Made by a program: the position numbers and the translations under genes | From: Streptomyces sp. NBC_00273 | GTDB lineage: Bacteria > Actinomycetota > Actinomycetes > Streptomycetales > Streptomycetaceae | DNA: 64,000 bases | Assembly (NCBI RefSeq): GCF_036178145.1 | Contig: NZ_CP108067.1 | Coordinates: 9,129,001 to 9,193,000, forward strand | Reading direction: 5' to 3' | The notes under the pieces: generated by a model | Seen by the model: the letters and a program-made list of their open reading frames with translations, nothing else | Told to the model about the DNA's origin: nothing | Database searches by the model: none | In this document: piece after piece, positions 8,851 to 16,963 of the stretch | Numbering within the stretch: the first letter of the stretch is position 1 | Layout: every line of letters starts with the position of its first letter

Positions 8851-11324
8851 CCCCCGGCACACGGCGCCACGACGACGCCCGCCCGCCGGGAACGGGCGCG
8901 GGAACGGTCCCGGTCACGGCTGCGGGAACGGCTGCGGGAACGGCCCCCGGAACGGCCGCCGAGGAGCCGTCCTCGAACCCGGCCCCGCACCCTGCGCCGA
9001 CACCCCTGGGGCGCCTGGTCGCCACCGTCGAACGGCTCCGCCGCGAGGTGCGGGCGGCGCACGCTGCTGCGGACGGCAGGGCCCTGATCGAGCTGGCCAA
9101 GGGCATCCTGATCGGACAGCTGAGCTGCACCCCCGCCGCGGCGGCCCGCCAGCTCGACGACCTGTCCCGCGAGACCGGGCTGTCCGCGCTCGAACTCGCC
9201 GCCGACATCGTCAACCAGGCTTCCCGCGACCACGTCAGCGAGGTCGCCGCGGCGTTCGCCCGGCGCACCGGCGCGCCGGAACCGGCCGAGGCCACCACGG
9301 TCTCCGTGCGGCTCCGCACGGCCGAAAGCGGGGTACTGGCCGCCGCCGACGACACCCAGGCGGTGGCCGAGTCCCTCCTGACAAACGCCCTCGGACCGCT
9401 GGGCGCGGACGCCGTCGCCGTCTGGAGCGCGGCACCCGACGGCTCCCTGGCCCTCGCCGGCCACGCCGGGTTCCCGCCCGGGGAAGCCGCGCGCTGGCGC
9501 CACGTACCCCCGGGCGTCTCCACCGTCGCCCGCCTCGCACTGCACGAGCGCCGACTGGTCACCCTCACCCGGCTCCAGCAGAACGGACCTCCCTCGATCG
9601 GCCAACTCCAGCGGCCCGACGGCGGGCGGATGGCCGTACCGGCCGGGACCGGCGGACGGATCCACGGCGTCCTCGAAATCTGCTGGCCGCAGCCCCTGGC
9701 GCCGCAGCCCCCGCAGATCGAGCGTCAGGTCGAGGCCCTCGCCGAACTGTGCGCCCGCACCATGGACGCCGCGCCCACCGGCGATCCCGGCACGCTCGAC
9801 GCGGTGCTCCCGGACGTCGCGGAGCTCATCGACCTCTCCGAAGGCCTGCACGACCCCGCCGTGGTCCTCACCCCGGTACTCGACCACGAGGGCCGGCTGA
9901 TCGACTTCCGCATCCGCCACGCCAGCAGCCGGTTCGTCGATCCCGCCGGGCGGCCGCGCGGCGACGTGAACGGCGCGCTGCTGCTGGAGGCCTATCCGAT
10001 GGCCGGGGGCGAGAGCGGGCTCTTCGACATCGTCGAGCACGTGCACGCGACGGGCGAGCCCTTCCGCGCCGAACGCATGAGCCTGACCGCGCTCGTCGAC
10101 CAGATCCCCCTCACCTCGGTCGCGGACATCAGCGTCAGCCGCCACGGGGCAGCCGTCCTGCTGATCTGGCGCGTCGAGGACGAAACGGCACGATTGGCCG
10201 ACCTCCTCCAGCACGCCCAGCGCCTGGGCCGGATCGGCGGCTTCGAGGAGAACCTCGTCACCGGCGGGATCACCTGGAACGCGCAGCTCTACGCGCTGCA
10301 CGGACTGCCGACCACCGCCGCGCCCGTGCGGCTGCGGGAACTGCCCGGCTACGCCCACCCCGACGACTCCGCCGCCCTGGACCGCTTCCTGCGGGCCGTG
10401 CTGCGCTACCGCCGTCCGTCCTCCGTCAACCTGCGCCTGCGCAGGCCGGACGGCATCACCCGGCACATCCGCGTCGTCGCCGAGCCCGTCCTCGACGCCG
10501 ACCAGCGGCTCCACGCCGTCCGCGGCGCCTACCAGGACATCTCCGCACAGCACTGGACCGAGGTCGCCCTGGCCGCGACCCGGGACCAACTCGCCCACAC
10601 CGAGGCCGAATCCGCCGAACGCAACCGCCTCGCCCTACAGCTCCAGCACGCGATCATGCCCCCCACCCCGCCGGCCGTCGAAGCACCCGGACTGCGCGTC
10701 GCCGTCCGCTACCGGCCGGCGGAGACCGAGTCCCTCGTCGGCGGCGACTGGTACGACACCGTGGTCCTGCCCTCCGGACTGGTCCTGCTCTCCGTGGGCG
10801 ACGTCGCCGGACACGGCATCGAGGCGGCCACCGGCATGGTCGTCCTCCGCAACGCGCTCCGCGGCCTCGCCGTGACCGGAGCGGGCCCCGCCCAGTTGCT
10901 GTCCTGGCTCAACACGGTCACCCACCACCTCGCCAAGCACGTAACGGCCACCGCGGTCTGCGGGATCTTCGACCCCCGAACCAGGGTGCTGCGATGGGCA
11001 CGAGCCGGGCATCTGCCTCCCGTACTCGTCCGCGGCGGCGAGGCCGAAGCCTTCCCGCTCATCGGAGGCCTGCTCCTCGGCGCGCTCCCCGAAGTGACCT
11101 ACGCCGAGCGGGAGGTACTGCTCGAACCGGACGACACCCTGCTGATGTACACGGACGGGCTGGTGGAGCGGCGGGACTCCTCGGTGCAGGACTCGCTCGG
11201 CCACCTCATGAACGCGGCGGCCGCCGGCGCCGGAGACCTGGACCGGCAGTTGGACCGCCTGCTCGCCGAGAGCCGGTCCGACACGGACGACGACACCTGC
11301 GTCATCGGAATCCAGGTCGGCTGA
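8847..11324 (+). CDS. ANTAR-GAF-PAS-PP2C (SpoIIE) phosphatase
   Basis: 825 residues from the ATG at 8847, whose ATGA overlaps the kinase stop. A low-complexity alanine/glycine/threonine leader (residues 10-40) comes first. Residues 58-125 match ANTAR, the RNA-binding antiterminator fold: ALIELAKGILIGQLSCTPAAAARQLDDLS. Then GAF (about 165-305), a PAS-like stretch with RIGGFEENLVTGGITWN (about 460-560), and SpoIIE-type PP2C from about 592 with GGDWYDTV, GDVAGHGIEAATGM and DTDDDTCV as metal-binding motifs. Fusion of ANTAR to a PP2C phosphatase is common in Streptomyces but its RNA-binding role there is unproven. Likely substrate: a STAS antagonist such as that at 4317. Confidence 0.93.
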   Translation: MTPGTRRHDDARPPGTGAGTVPVTAAGTAAGTAPGTAAEEPSSNPAPHPAPTPLGRLVATVERLRREVRAAHAAADGRALIELAKGILIGQLSCTPAAAARQLDDLSRETGLSALELAADIVNQASRDHVSEVAAAFARRTGAPEPAEATTVSVRLRTAESGVLAAADDTQAVAESLLTNALGPLGADAVAVWSAAPDGSLALAGHAGFPPGEAARWRHVPPGVSTVARLALHERRLVTLTRLQQNGPPSIGQLQRPDGGRMAVPAGTGGRIHGVLEICWPQPLAPQPPQIERQVEALAELCARTMDAAPTGDPGTLDAVLPDVAELIDLSEGLHDPAVVLTPVLDHEGRLIDFRIRHASSRFVDPAGRPRGDVNGALLLEAYPMAGGESGLFDIVEHVHATGEPFRAERMSLTALVDQIPLTSVADISVSRHGAAVLLIWRVEDETARLADLLQHAQRLGRIGGFEENLVTGGITWNAQLYALHGLPTTAAPVRLRELPGYAHPDDSAALDRFLRAVLRYRRPSSVNLRLRRPDGITRHIRVVAEPVLDADQRLHAVRGAYQDISAQHWTEVALAATRDQLAHTEAESAERNRLALQLQHAIMPPTPPAVEAPGLRVAVRYRPAETESLVGGDWYDTVVLPSGLVLLSVGDVAGHGIEAATGMVVLRNALRGLAVTGAGPAQLLSWLNTVTHHLAKHVTATAVCGIFDPRTRVLRWARAGHLPPVLVRGGEAEAFPLIGGLLLGALPEVTYAEREVLLEPDDTLLMYTDGLVERRDSSVQDSLGHLMNAAAAGAGDLDRQLDRLLAESRSDTDDDTCVIGIQVG

Positions 11325-11422
11325 ATCGCGACCCGGAGCCTGGACCTCCGCCACGACGCCGGCCGCTGGACCGCGGACGGTGCGCACCACCCCGACCCGG
11401 TGACGGGTGCTAGCGTGCGGGC

Positions 11423-11980
11423 ATGCGCGCTCCCCTCGGGTCCTTCGACAACGCGGTGCCGGCTCCGGACTGCCTCGCGGAACTCACCGCGCCCGTCGCC
11501 GAAGCGGTCCGCGGCTGGGCCGGAGACGTGCCCGCCGACCAGATCGTCTACGTGGACACCGACCCCGCGATCGCCGACACCGGTGCCTTCGTCGCCCACT
11601 ACGGGCCGGAGCTCCTCGACCGGTCGGCGAACTGCGTGGTCGTCGCCGCCAAGCGCGGCGGCGCGGTCACCCTTGCCGCCTGCCTCGTGCCCTCCGCCGG
11701 CCGGGTCGACGTCAACGGCGCCGTCCGGCGCCATCTGGGCGCGCGCAAGGTGTCGTTCGCGCCGATGGAGACGGCCGTGGAGCTGACGGGCATGGAGTAC
11801 GGGGGCATCACCCCGCTCGGCCTGCCGGAGGGATGGCCGCTCCTGGTGGACGCGGCGGTCGCCGACATGTCGTACGTACTCGTCGGCAGCGGACGTCGAC
11901 GCGGCAAGCTGATCGCCCCCGGGAAGCTGTTCGCGCAGATCCCCGGGGCCGAACTGATCGAGGGCCTCGCGCTCCTCTGA
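11423..11980 (+). CDS. YbaK/EbsC family protein (aminoacyl-tRNA deacylase-like)
   Basis: 185 residues. Motifs CVVVAAKRGGAVTLAACLVPSAGRVD, VRRHLGARKVSFAPMETAVELTGMEYGGITPLGL and KLIAPGKLFAQIPGAELIEGLA match YbaK-type editing domains, which hydrolyse mischarged aminoacyl-tRNA in trans. The conserved lysine-containing segment and the GGITP loop are present. Likely leaderless: TAGCGT at 11411-11416 sits 6 nt before the ATG and no ribosome binding site is visible. It stands alone, convergent with the dioxygenase gene 4 nt away. Confidence 0.85.
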   Translation: MRAPLGSFDNAVPAPDCLAELTAPVAEAVRGWAGDVPADQIVYVDTDPAIADTGAFVAHYGPELLDRSANCVVVAAKRGGAVTLAACLVPSAGRVDVNGAVRRHLGARKVSFAPMETAVELTGMEYGGITPLGLPEGWPLLVDAAVADMSYVLVGSGRRRGKLIAPGKLFAQIPGAELIEGLALL

Positions 11981-11983
11981 TGC

Positions 11984-12691
11984 TCAGGCGATCCCCACGG
12001 TGTACGCGGCGCGGTAGCCGTCCCCGTCGGGAACGAGGGCCAGCGTCATCGCGGCCCCGGAAGCGCGGTAGCGGCTGTCGCGGGCGTTGGGGTGCTGCGG
12101 CGCGCGGCGCTCCGCGTACGGCGGGCGCGCGTACACCCGCACCAGGAGGTCCTCGGGGAAGAAGAACTGCGAGGTCGTCTCGGTGCGGCGGTCGGGACGC
12201 ACTTTGAAGTGGATGTGCGGCGCCAGCCCCGCGTACCAGCCGGGCACGATCGTGCGGAACGTACTGCGGCCGGCTCCGTCCGTGACCTGCGTACCCCGCA
12301 GGAAGGTGGCTCCGCCGGTGGAGTAGGCGCCCGAGGCGTCGGCGTGCCAGATGTCGACCGCGGCGTCCGTGACCGGCCGACAGCCCGCCGAGGCCCGTAC
12401 CACGGTGAGGTCCAGCCGGAACGGCACGCCCTTGCGGCCCTCGGTGATGTCGGAGCGGACCCGGTCCAGGTCCAGGTAGTACGGGCCGGCGCCGGCCTCC
12501 ACGGCGAGGACGCAGGCCGGGCTGCTGCCACCGGGGGAGGGCGCGGGGGACGGTGACGCGGACGGCTGCCCTGCAGCTCCCCGCGTCCCGGTCGGGCCGG
12601 AGCAGGCCGCCGCGAGGGCCGCGGCCCCGGCCGATCCGGCGGCCAGCAGGAGGGTACGGCGGCTGGTCGGGGAACTGCCGTTCTCGGTCAT
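11984..12691 (-). CDS. intradiol ring-cleavage dioxygenase-like lipoprotein
   Basis: 235 residues from the ATG at 12691 with GGGAGAGG upstream; a longer open frame before it is arginine-rich. The leader SRRTLLLAAGSAGAAALAAAC combines a twin-arginine-like start with a lipobox cysteine, followed by a Ser/Pro linker. The catalytic domain shows DIWHADASGAYS and PGWYAGLAPHIHFKVR, carrying the Tyr/His ligands for Fe(III) in protocatechuate/catechol dioxygenase folds. Secreted versions occur in Streptomyces and may attack catecholic compounds outside the cell; the substrate is unknown. Confidence 0.85.
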   Translation of the reverse strand: MTENGSSPTSRRTLLLAAGSAGAAALAAACSGPTGTRGAAGQPSASPSPAPSPGGSSPACVLAVEAGAGPYYLDLDRVRSDITEGRKGVPFRLDLTVVRASAGCRPVTDAAVDIWHADASGAYSTGGATFLRGTQVTDGAGRSTFRTIVPGWYAGLAPHIHFKVRPDRRTETTSQFFFPEDLLVRVYARPPYAERRAPQHPNARDSRYRASGAAMTLALVPDGDGYRAAYTVGIA

Positions 12692-12927
12692 GCGAACCTC
12701 TCCCGCGCGCTGCGCGACCGACGCACGGGCGCACGGGTGCACGGGCGCACGACGGCCACCGATCGCGCCCACCGTGCCGGACGGAAGGCGTCCCGGCCAC
12801 CACCGACACACCCGGCCGGGCAGACCGCACCGCCGTGGGGGATCGGAGCGGGAACGAGGACAAGATCTGACCTCGTTCACGCCTACGGTGGTGGTGTCAC
12901 GAGGAGCGACAGGAGAGGGAGAGGCCG

Positions 12928-13452
12928 ATGGACCAGTTCGCCCCCGAGGGGTACACCAGCGTCGCGCCGTGGGTCGTCACCGACGACACGGGCGCGCTGC
13001 TCGACTTCATCACCGCGGCGTTCGAAGGCGAGGAGATCGCCCGGGTCGCGGTCGCGGACGGCAGCATCGGCCACGGAGAGATCCGGGTCGGCGACACGGT
13101 CGTGCTGGCCTTCGACCGGCGGCCCGACTGGCCGGTGACGCCCTCCATGCTGCGGATCTACGTGCGCGACGCGGACGCCGCCATGGCCGCAGCCGTCGCC
13201 CACGGAGCGCGCGTGGTCACCGAGGCCGCCGACAGCGCGTGGGGAGACCGCGGGGGCCGGGTGAGGGACCCGTTCGGCAACATCTGGTGGGTGATGAGCC
13301 GGGTCGAGGAGGTCGCACCGGACGAGGCCTGGCGGCGCATGTCCGAGCCGAAGTACGCCGCAGCCATGCGCACGGCCCAACAGACCCTGGACGCCGAACT
13401 CAGCGGCCGCCCCACCGGCGTGGCCAGCACCCCGCGGCGCCCGACCGGCTAG
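12928..13452 (+). CDS. VOC family protein (PhnB/glyoxalase-like)
   Basis: 174 residues, ATG with GGAGAGGGAGAGG upstream. Pattern: APWVVTDDTGALLDFITAAFEGEEIARV, EIRVGDTVVLAFDR, LRIYVRDADAAMAAAVAHGA, GGRVRDPFGNIWWVMSRVEEV. This is the PhnB-like vicinal oxygen chelate subfamily. The stop codon overlaps that of the convergent gene at 13449 in a shared CTAG. Substrate unknown. Confidence 0.85.
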   Translation: MDQFAPEGYTSVAPWVVTDDTGALLDFITAAFEGEEIARVAVADGSIGHGEIRVGDTVVLAFDRRPDWPVTPSMLRIYVRDADAAMAAAVAHGARVVTEAADSAWGDRGGRVRDPFGNIWWVMSRVEEVAPDEAWRRMSEPKYAAAMRTAQQTLDAELSGRPTGVASTPRRPTG

Positions 13453-14477
13453 GAGGCCCAGTACGCGGCCCGCACCTCCCCCTCCGCGAAGTCCCGGCGC
13501 GGCAGACGCAGGCCGAGGGACTCCTCCAAGGCGTGGAAGTACAGCTCGAACGTGCTAGTCAGTTCGGGGTGGTCCAGCTCTGCACGACGCACGGCACGGT
13601 TGAGGAAGTCCAGCTCGCCGCCCCTCAGGTAGGGGGCACGGCCGCGCTCGTACCAGATCAGCTCCAGCACGCCCCAGTCGTCGTCGACGCGGCGACCGTC
13701 CCTCATGTAGTCGAAGGTGTAGATGGCCTTCGCGGAGGTGGCAGTCAGCCATACGCTCTCCTTGATCCCGAGCGCCGCGTACGCCTCCTTGTCGGCGAAG
13801 GACCCGGGCGGCGTGTCGTGGTGGAGCAGGAACGTCCACCCGCCTGCCCGCCCGAAACAGCAGCTCTCCCACTGGCGGTCCCAGTGGGCCCGACCGCTGT
13901 CCACGGCCTGCAGGTCCTTCAGGCGCGTACCGGCCGCGACCTGCGCGGGATCGGCCCCGTACAGCAGTGCCAGCCGCTCGGCGTCAATGGTTCGCCCGGG
14001 CGCCGAGCGGAAGAAGGCAAGGGTCGTGTACGGGGCCTGCTCACGCCAGGACCCGGCTATCCAGGCGAGCCCCTCCAGCGGGTCGCGGCCGCACGCCTCG
14101 ACCGTCCCCGTGTCGTCCAGGCCGCCACTGCGGAACCGTCTGCCCCATACCGGATCGATCCGGTCCAGCGCGTCGGCCACCTCCTCGAGGCTGCCGCCGT
14201 GCCGACGCATCGCGGCCTCGGCGATCAGGTAAAGCGCCTGTTCGAGGTCGCGGGTGGCAAAGACCTCCTGGTAGGGACCGTGACGGCCGCGCACCGTGCC
14301 GTCTTCGTGTAGCAGCAGGCACAGGCCGTCGTCCTCCGTCTCCTCGGCGCGCCCGGCGCACTCCTCCAGCTCGTCGTCCGAGAGCGCCACGGGCGGCAGC
14401 CCGACCCCATCGAGCAGGGCGTGTCCGGCGGCCACCCGCTGCCAGGCCTCCGCAAGTGTCCGCTTGGTGATCTCCAT
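13449..14477 (-). CDS. conserved hypothetical protein, 342 aa
   Basis: I do not recognise the family with certainty. The N-terminal third is acidic (LSDDELEECAGRAEETEDDG), the middle contains AYTTLAFFRSAPGRTIDAERLALLYGAD, and the C-terminal third has WTFLLHHDTPPGSF, VWLTATSAKAIYTFDYMRDG and LELIWYERG. The WTFLLHHD-type segment resembles DUF6461-like proteins of actinomycetes, but this is a weak match from memory. No signal peptide or membrane segment. TATGCT lies 6 nt before the ATG, suggesting a leaderless transcript. Confidence 0.75.
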   Translation of the reverse strand: MEITKRTLAEAWQRVAAGHALLDGVGLPPVALSDDELEECAGRAEETEDDGLCLLLHEDGTVRGRHGPYQEVFATRDLEQALYLIAEAAMRRHGGSLEEVADALDRIDPVWGRRFRSGGLDDTGTVEACGRDPLEGLAWIAGSWREQAPYTTLAFFRSAPGRTIDAERLALLYGADPAQVAAGTRLKDLQAVDSGRAHWDRQWESCCFGRAGGWTFLLHHDTPPGSFADKEAYAALGIKESVWLTATSAKAIYTFDYMRDGRRVDDDWGVLELIWYERGRAPYLRGGELDFLNRAVRRAELDHPELTSTFELYFHALEESLGLRLPRRDFAEGEVRAAYWAS

Positions 14478-14635
14478 GGCGTCAGCATAGGAAGGGTCAC
14501 TGACAACCGGCCGACCCCCGCAGCCGGCTCGACACCCGGCCGCTCAGGACGCCCGCCCCGTCCTCGGCACCAGGCCTCGATGTTCTGGACCGAAGGCCCC
14601 ACCCATCCCACTTGATCACGACTCAATACACCTAG

Positions 14636-14687
14636 GTCCTGTCGTCAAAGTGGCGTCGCGGGCCCGACGGGACTTTGACGACAGGGC
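14636..14687. mobile_element. 52-bp palindromic MITE-like element flanked by CTAG
   Basis: The two ends are 16-bp inverted repeats (G[T/C]CCTGTCGTCAAAGT, one mismatch). The inner part adds CGTCG/CGACG, so the element folds into one long hairpin. It is bounded by CTAG at 14632-14635 and at 14688-14691; the right copy supplies the TAG stop of the DUF2182 gene. I infer a minimal remnant of a Streptomyces insertion sequence; as RNA it would also act as the terminator of the DUF2182 gene. Confidence 0.6.
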
Positions 14688-15515
14688 CTAGGGGCGGAGC
14701 ATGTCGGTCATGGGCGACTGGGGCGGGATCAAGCCCGGCAGCAGCCAGGGCTGGAAGAGGCTCAGTACCGCGAGCACGAGGAAGGCGGCCCCGACGACCT
14801 GCGAGAAGACGGGGCCCAGCCGCCAGAGCTTCTCCACGAAGATCACCACGGCCACCGCGGCCATGGCCAGGACGTTCATGACGCCCAGCGGGACGAGCAC
14901 GACCATCAGCCCCCAGCAGCAGCCGACGCAGTACGCCCCGTGGTGCGCCCCGACCCGCAGGTCGCGCGCCCGGGGCCGGAAGCCCGCGTAGTGCACGAGC
15001 TGGCCCATCGGGCTCCGGCAGTGCCGTAGGCAGAGGTCCTTCCACGGGCCGAACTGGTACAGCCCGGCGATCAGGAAGGCTCCGGCGCCGATCCAGCGCC
15101 CGGCGCCCGGGCGCTCGTCCACCAGGGCCCCGGTCCCGGCGAGGAGCCCGTAGGCGATCAGGCCGAAGGCCGTCCAGGCCAGCAGGTACCCGCCGACGAA
15201 CTGGGCGGTACGAGCCGCCCGCACGACTCCCGTGGGCGACTGGCGCCCGATCGCCCGCGCCCAGGTGACGGCCACCGGGGCCACCGACGGGAACATCATG
15301 GCGATCATCATGACCAGCCACAGCAGCAGGAACAGCGGGACGCCCATGCCCATGGTTCCCGGCTCGACCCCCATGCCACGGGCCTGGTCGACCACGAGCA
15401 CCCACGCGAGGAGGGCGATCGACGCCATCACGGACCAGGCGAACGCGAGCTGCCGGGCCGACAGCAGGTTCGTCGGACGCAGAGGGGGTGACAGGGCCTT
15501 CCGGTCGAGGCGCAC
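14688..15515 (-). CDS. DUF2182 predicted metal-binding membrane protein
   Basis: 275 residues with about six hydrophobic helices. Diagnostic segments are LLLWLVMMIAMMFPSVAPVAVTW, LVHYAGFRPRARDLRVGAHHGAYCVGCCWGLM and LGVMNVLAMAAVAVVIFVEK. The Cys/His-rich loop (HHGAYCVGCCWG) and methionine-rich helix suggest metal handling. It is divergent from a DUF1326 gene, the standard partner of this family. GTG start next to GGAGGT, with no spacing, so the start is somewhat uncertain. Confidence 0.9.
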   Translation of the reverse strand: MRLDRKALSPPLRPTNLLSARQLAFAWSVMASIALLAWVLVVDQARGMGVEPGTMGMGVPLFLLLWLVMMIAMMFPSVAPVAVTWARAIGRQSPTGVVRAARTAQFVGGYLLAWTAFGLIAYGLLAGTGALVDERPGAGRWIGAGAFLIAGLYQFGPWKDLCLRHCRSPMGQLVHYAGFRPRARDLRVGAHHGAYCVGCCWGLMVVLVPLGVMNVLAMAAVAVVIFVEKLWRLGPVFSQVVGAAFLVLAVLSLFQPWLLPGLIPPQSPMTDMLRP

Positions 15516-15713
15516 ACCTCCAGCACATCACGGCGGACCTGCGCGTGCGCGCGGGAACACGTGTACGCGGAAAGCATCCGCTCCGCGTGACCCTGCGGTG
15601 GGACAATCGGAGTGGATACCCGTACGACCCGGGCGTGGGCCGGCGATGGTTCCCGGGGGCTTTGCCGTCCTACCGAGACCGACGTCCCGGCACGGTCACG
15701 AGGAGGCACGGAG

Positions 15714-16367
15714 ATGTCCGAGACGACGGCGACCGTTCCCCGGTGGCACGCTGCGGGCGACTGGTTCGACACCTGCAAGTGCAACGTGCCCTGCCCCTGC
15801 TCGTTCGCACAGCTGCCCACCCACGGAGATTGCGACGGCATCCTGGCCTGGCACATCCGCGAGGGCCGTTACGGTGACGTACGGCTGGACGGCCTGAACG
15901 TGCTGATGCTGGCCTCGTTCGTCGGCAACATCTGGGCCGAGCACACGGACGCGTACGCCGCGGTCTTCGTCGACGAGCGCGCCGACGACGCCCAGCGCGA
16001 GGCGCTTCAGATGATCTTCGGCGGTCAGGCGGGCAGTTGGCCCGCCGAGATGGTGAGCATGATGGGCGCCGAAATGCGCGGCATGGAGTTCGCCCCCATC
16101 GAGGTCGAGGTCGCCGACGACCTCGCGAGCTGGCGGGCCGTGGTACCGGGCCGGGTCGAGGCGAGCGCGGCCGCGCTCACGGGACCGACGACCCCTGAGG
16201 GTGCGCGCGTCCAGTCGACCAACCTGCCGGGTGCGGAGACCGGACCGGGCCAGGTCGCGACCTGGGGTCGCTCGACGGTGGACCGCGCCGATGCCCACGG
16301 CTTCCTCTGGAGCCGCGAAGGCCGCTCCAGCAAGCACATCACCTTCGACTGGGCCGGACCCGACTAG
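15714..16367 (+). CDS. DUF1326 domain protein
   Basis: 217 residues from the ATG at 15714 with AGGAGG about 8 nt upstream. The signature is near the N-terminus: DTCKCNVPCPCSFAQLPTHGDCDG, a cysteine cluster, then LDGLNVLMLASFVGNIW and MEFAPIEVEV. DUF1326 proteins occur beside DUF2182 membrane proteins (divergent here) and are thought to share a metal- or thiol-linked function; the biochemistry is not established. Confidence 0.9.
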   Translation: MSETTATVPRWHAAGDWFDTCKCNVPCPCSFAQLPTHGDCDGILAWHIREGRYGDVRLDGLNVLMLASFVGNIWAEHTDAYAAVFVDERADDAQREALQMIFGGQAGSWPAEMVSMMGAEMRGMEFAPIEVEVADDLASWRAVVPGRVEASAAALTGPTTPEGARVQSTNLPGAETGPGQVATWGRSTVDRADAHGFLWSREGRSSKHITFDWAGPD

Positions 16368-16498
16368 CCAGGTCGTCTCCTCTTTCGGATGCGCCGCGAG
16401 GCGCGGTGCCGGCCTCGAAGCTGCGCGGCGCTGTTGACCCGCGGCCCGGTGGGGCTACCGTTGACGCTGTTGCCAGGGGACGGCGAAGGGGGAGCTTC

Positions 16499-16963
16499 AT
16501 GCTGGACGAGGCGATGGTCGCATTGGCGGCTTCGGTCGGTTCGGGCGTCGTGCAGGCCGCCGGAACGGACGCCTGGTCGGCGTTGCGGAACCGGTTGGCC
16601 CGGCTGTTCGGCCGCGGGGACCGGCAGCAGGAGACCGTGCAGCTGGAACGCCTGGACCGGACCGCGGCCGAGCTGACGGCGGTCGGACAGGACGGCAACG
16701 GGCCGGAGGGGAACGGGAACGAGGAGCGGAGCAGGCACGGCGCGGCCTGGCGGACCCGTACCGAGGACTTGTTGGAGGGGCTGGATCCGGACGCACGGAC
16801 CGCAGCCGCGGCGGAGCTCCGGGCACTGCTCGACGAGGCCGCACAGGCGGCGCGCCCGGCCGCCGGCGGAGCGGGGTTCACGGGGAACGTGTTCCTCGGC
16901 CCGACGGCGGCGCAGTCCGGGCACGGCAACATCCAGGTGAACCGGTTCCACTCCCGCCCGTGA
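16499..16963 (+). CDS. small helical protein with C-terminal GPT-Q-GN-Q motif (candidate signalling/effector partner)
   Basis: 154 residues; ATG at 16499 with GGGGGAG upstream. The first 115 residues are predicted mostly helical (MLDEAMVALAASVGSGVVQAAG; SALRNRLARLFGRG; ELRALLDEAAQAAR), with a polar glycine/asparagine/glutamate linker. The C-terminus (residues about 123-150) carries GPTAAQSGHGNIQVN, almost repeated at the N-terminus of the next protein as GPTGVQRGSGNLQVN. The next gene starts at GTGA overlapping this stop, so the pair is co-translated. Shared short motifs between a helical domain and a receptor are the hallmark of bacterial homotypic amyloid-type signalling. Function otherwise unknown. 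Confidence 0.8.
   Translation: MLDEAMVALAASVGSGVVQAAGTDAWSALRNRLARLFGRGDRQQETVQLERLDRTAAELTAVGQDGNGPEGNGNEERSRHGAAWRTRTEDLLEGLDPDARTAAAAELRALLDEAAQAARPAAGGAGFTGNVFLGPTAAQSGHGNIQVNRFHSRP

Noticed and set aside
4858..8862. 1334-codon open frame opposite the hybrid kinase
   Set aside because: GC-rich codon bias leaves the antisense frame open; its translation only mirrors the repeats and shows no family motif.
8880..8970. GGAACGG repeats as a regulatory or recombination element
   Set aside because: They code the Thr/Ala/Gly leader of the phosphatase; simple in-frame low-complexity.
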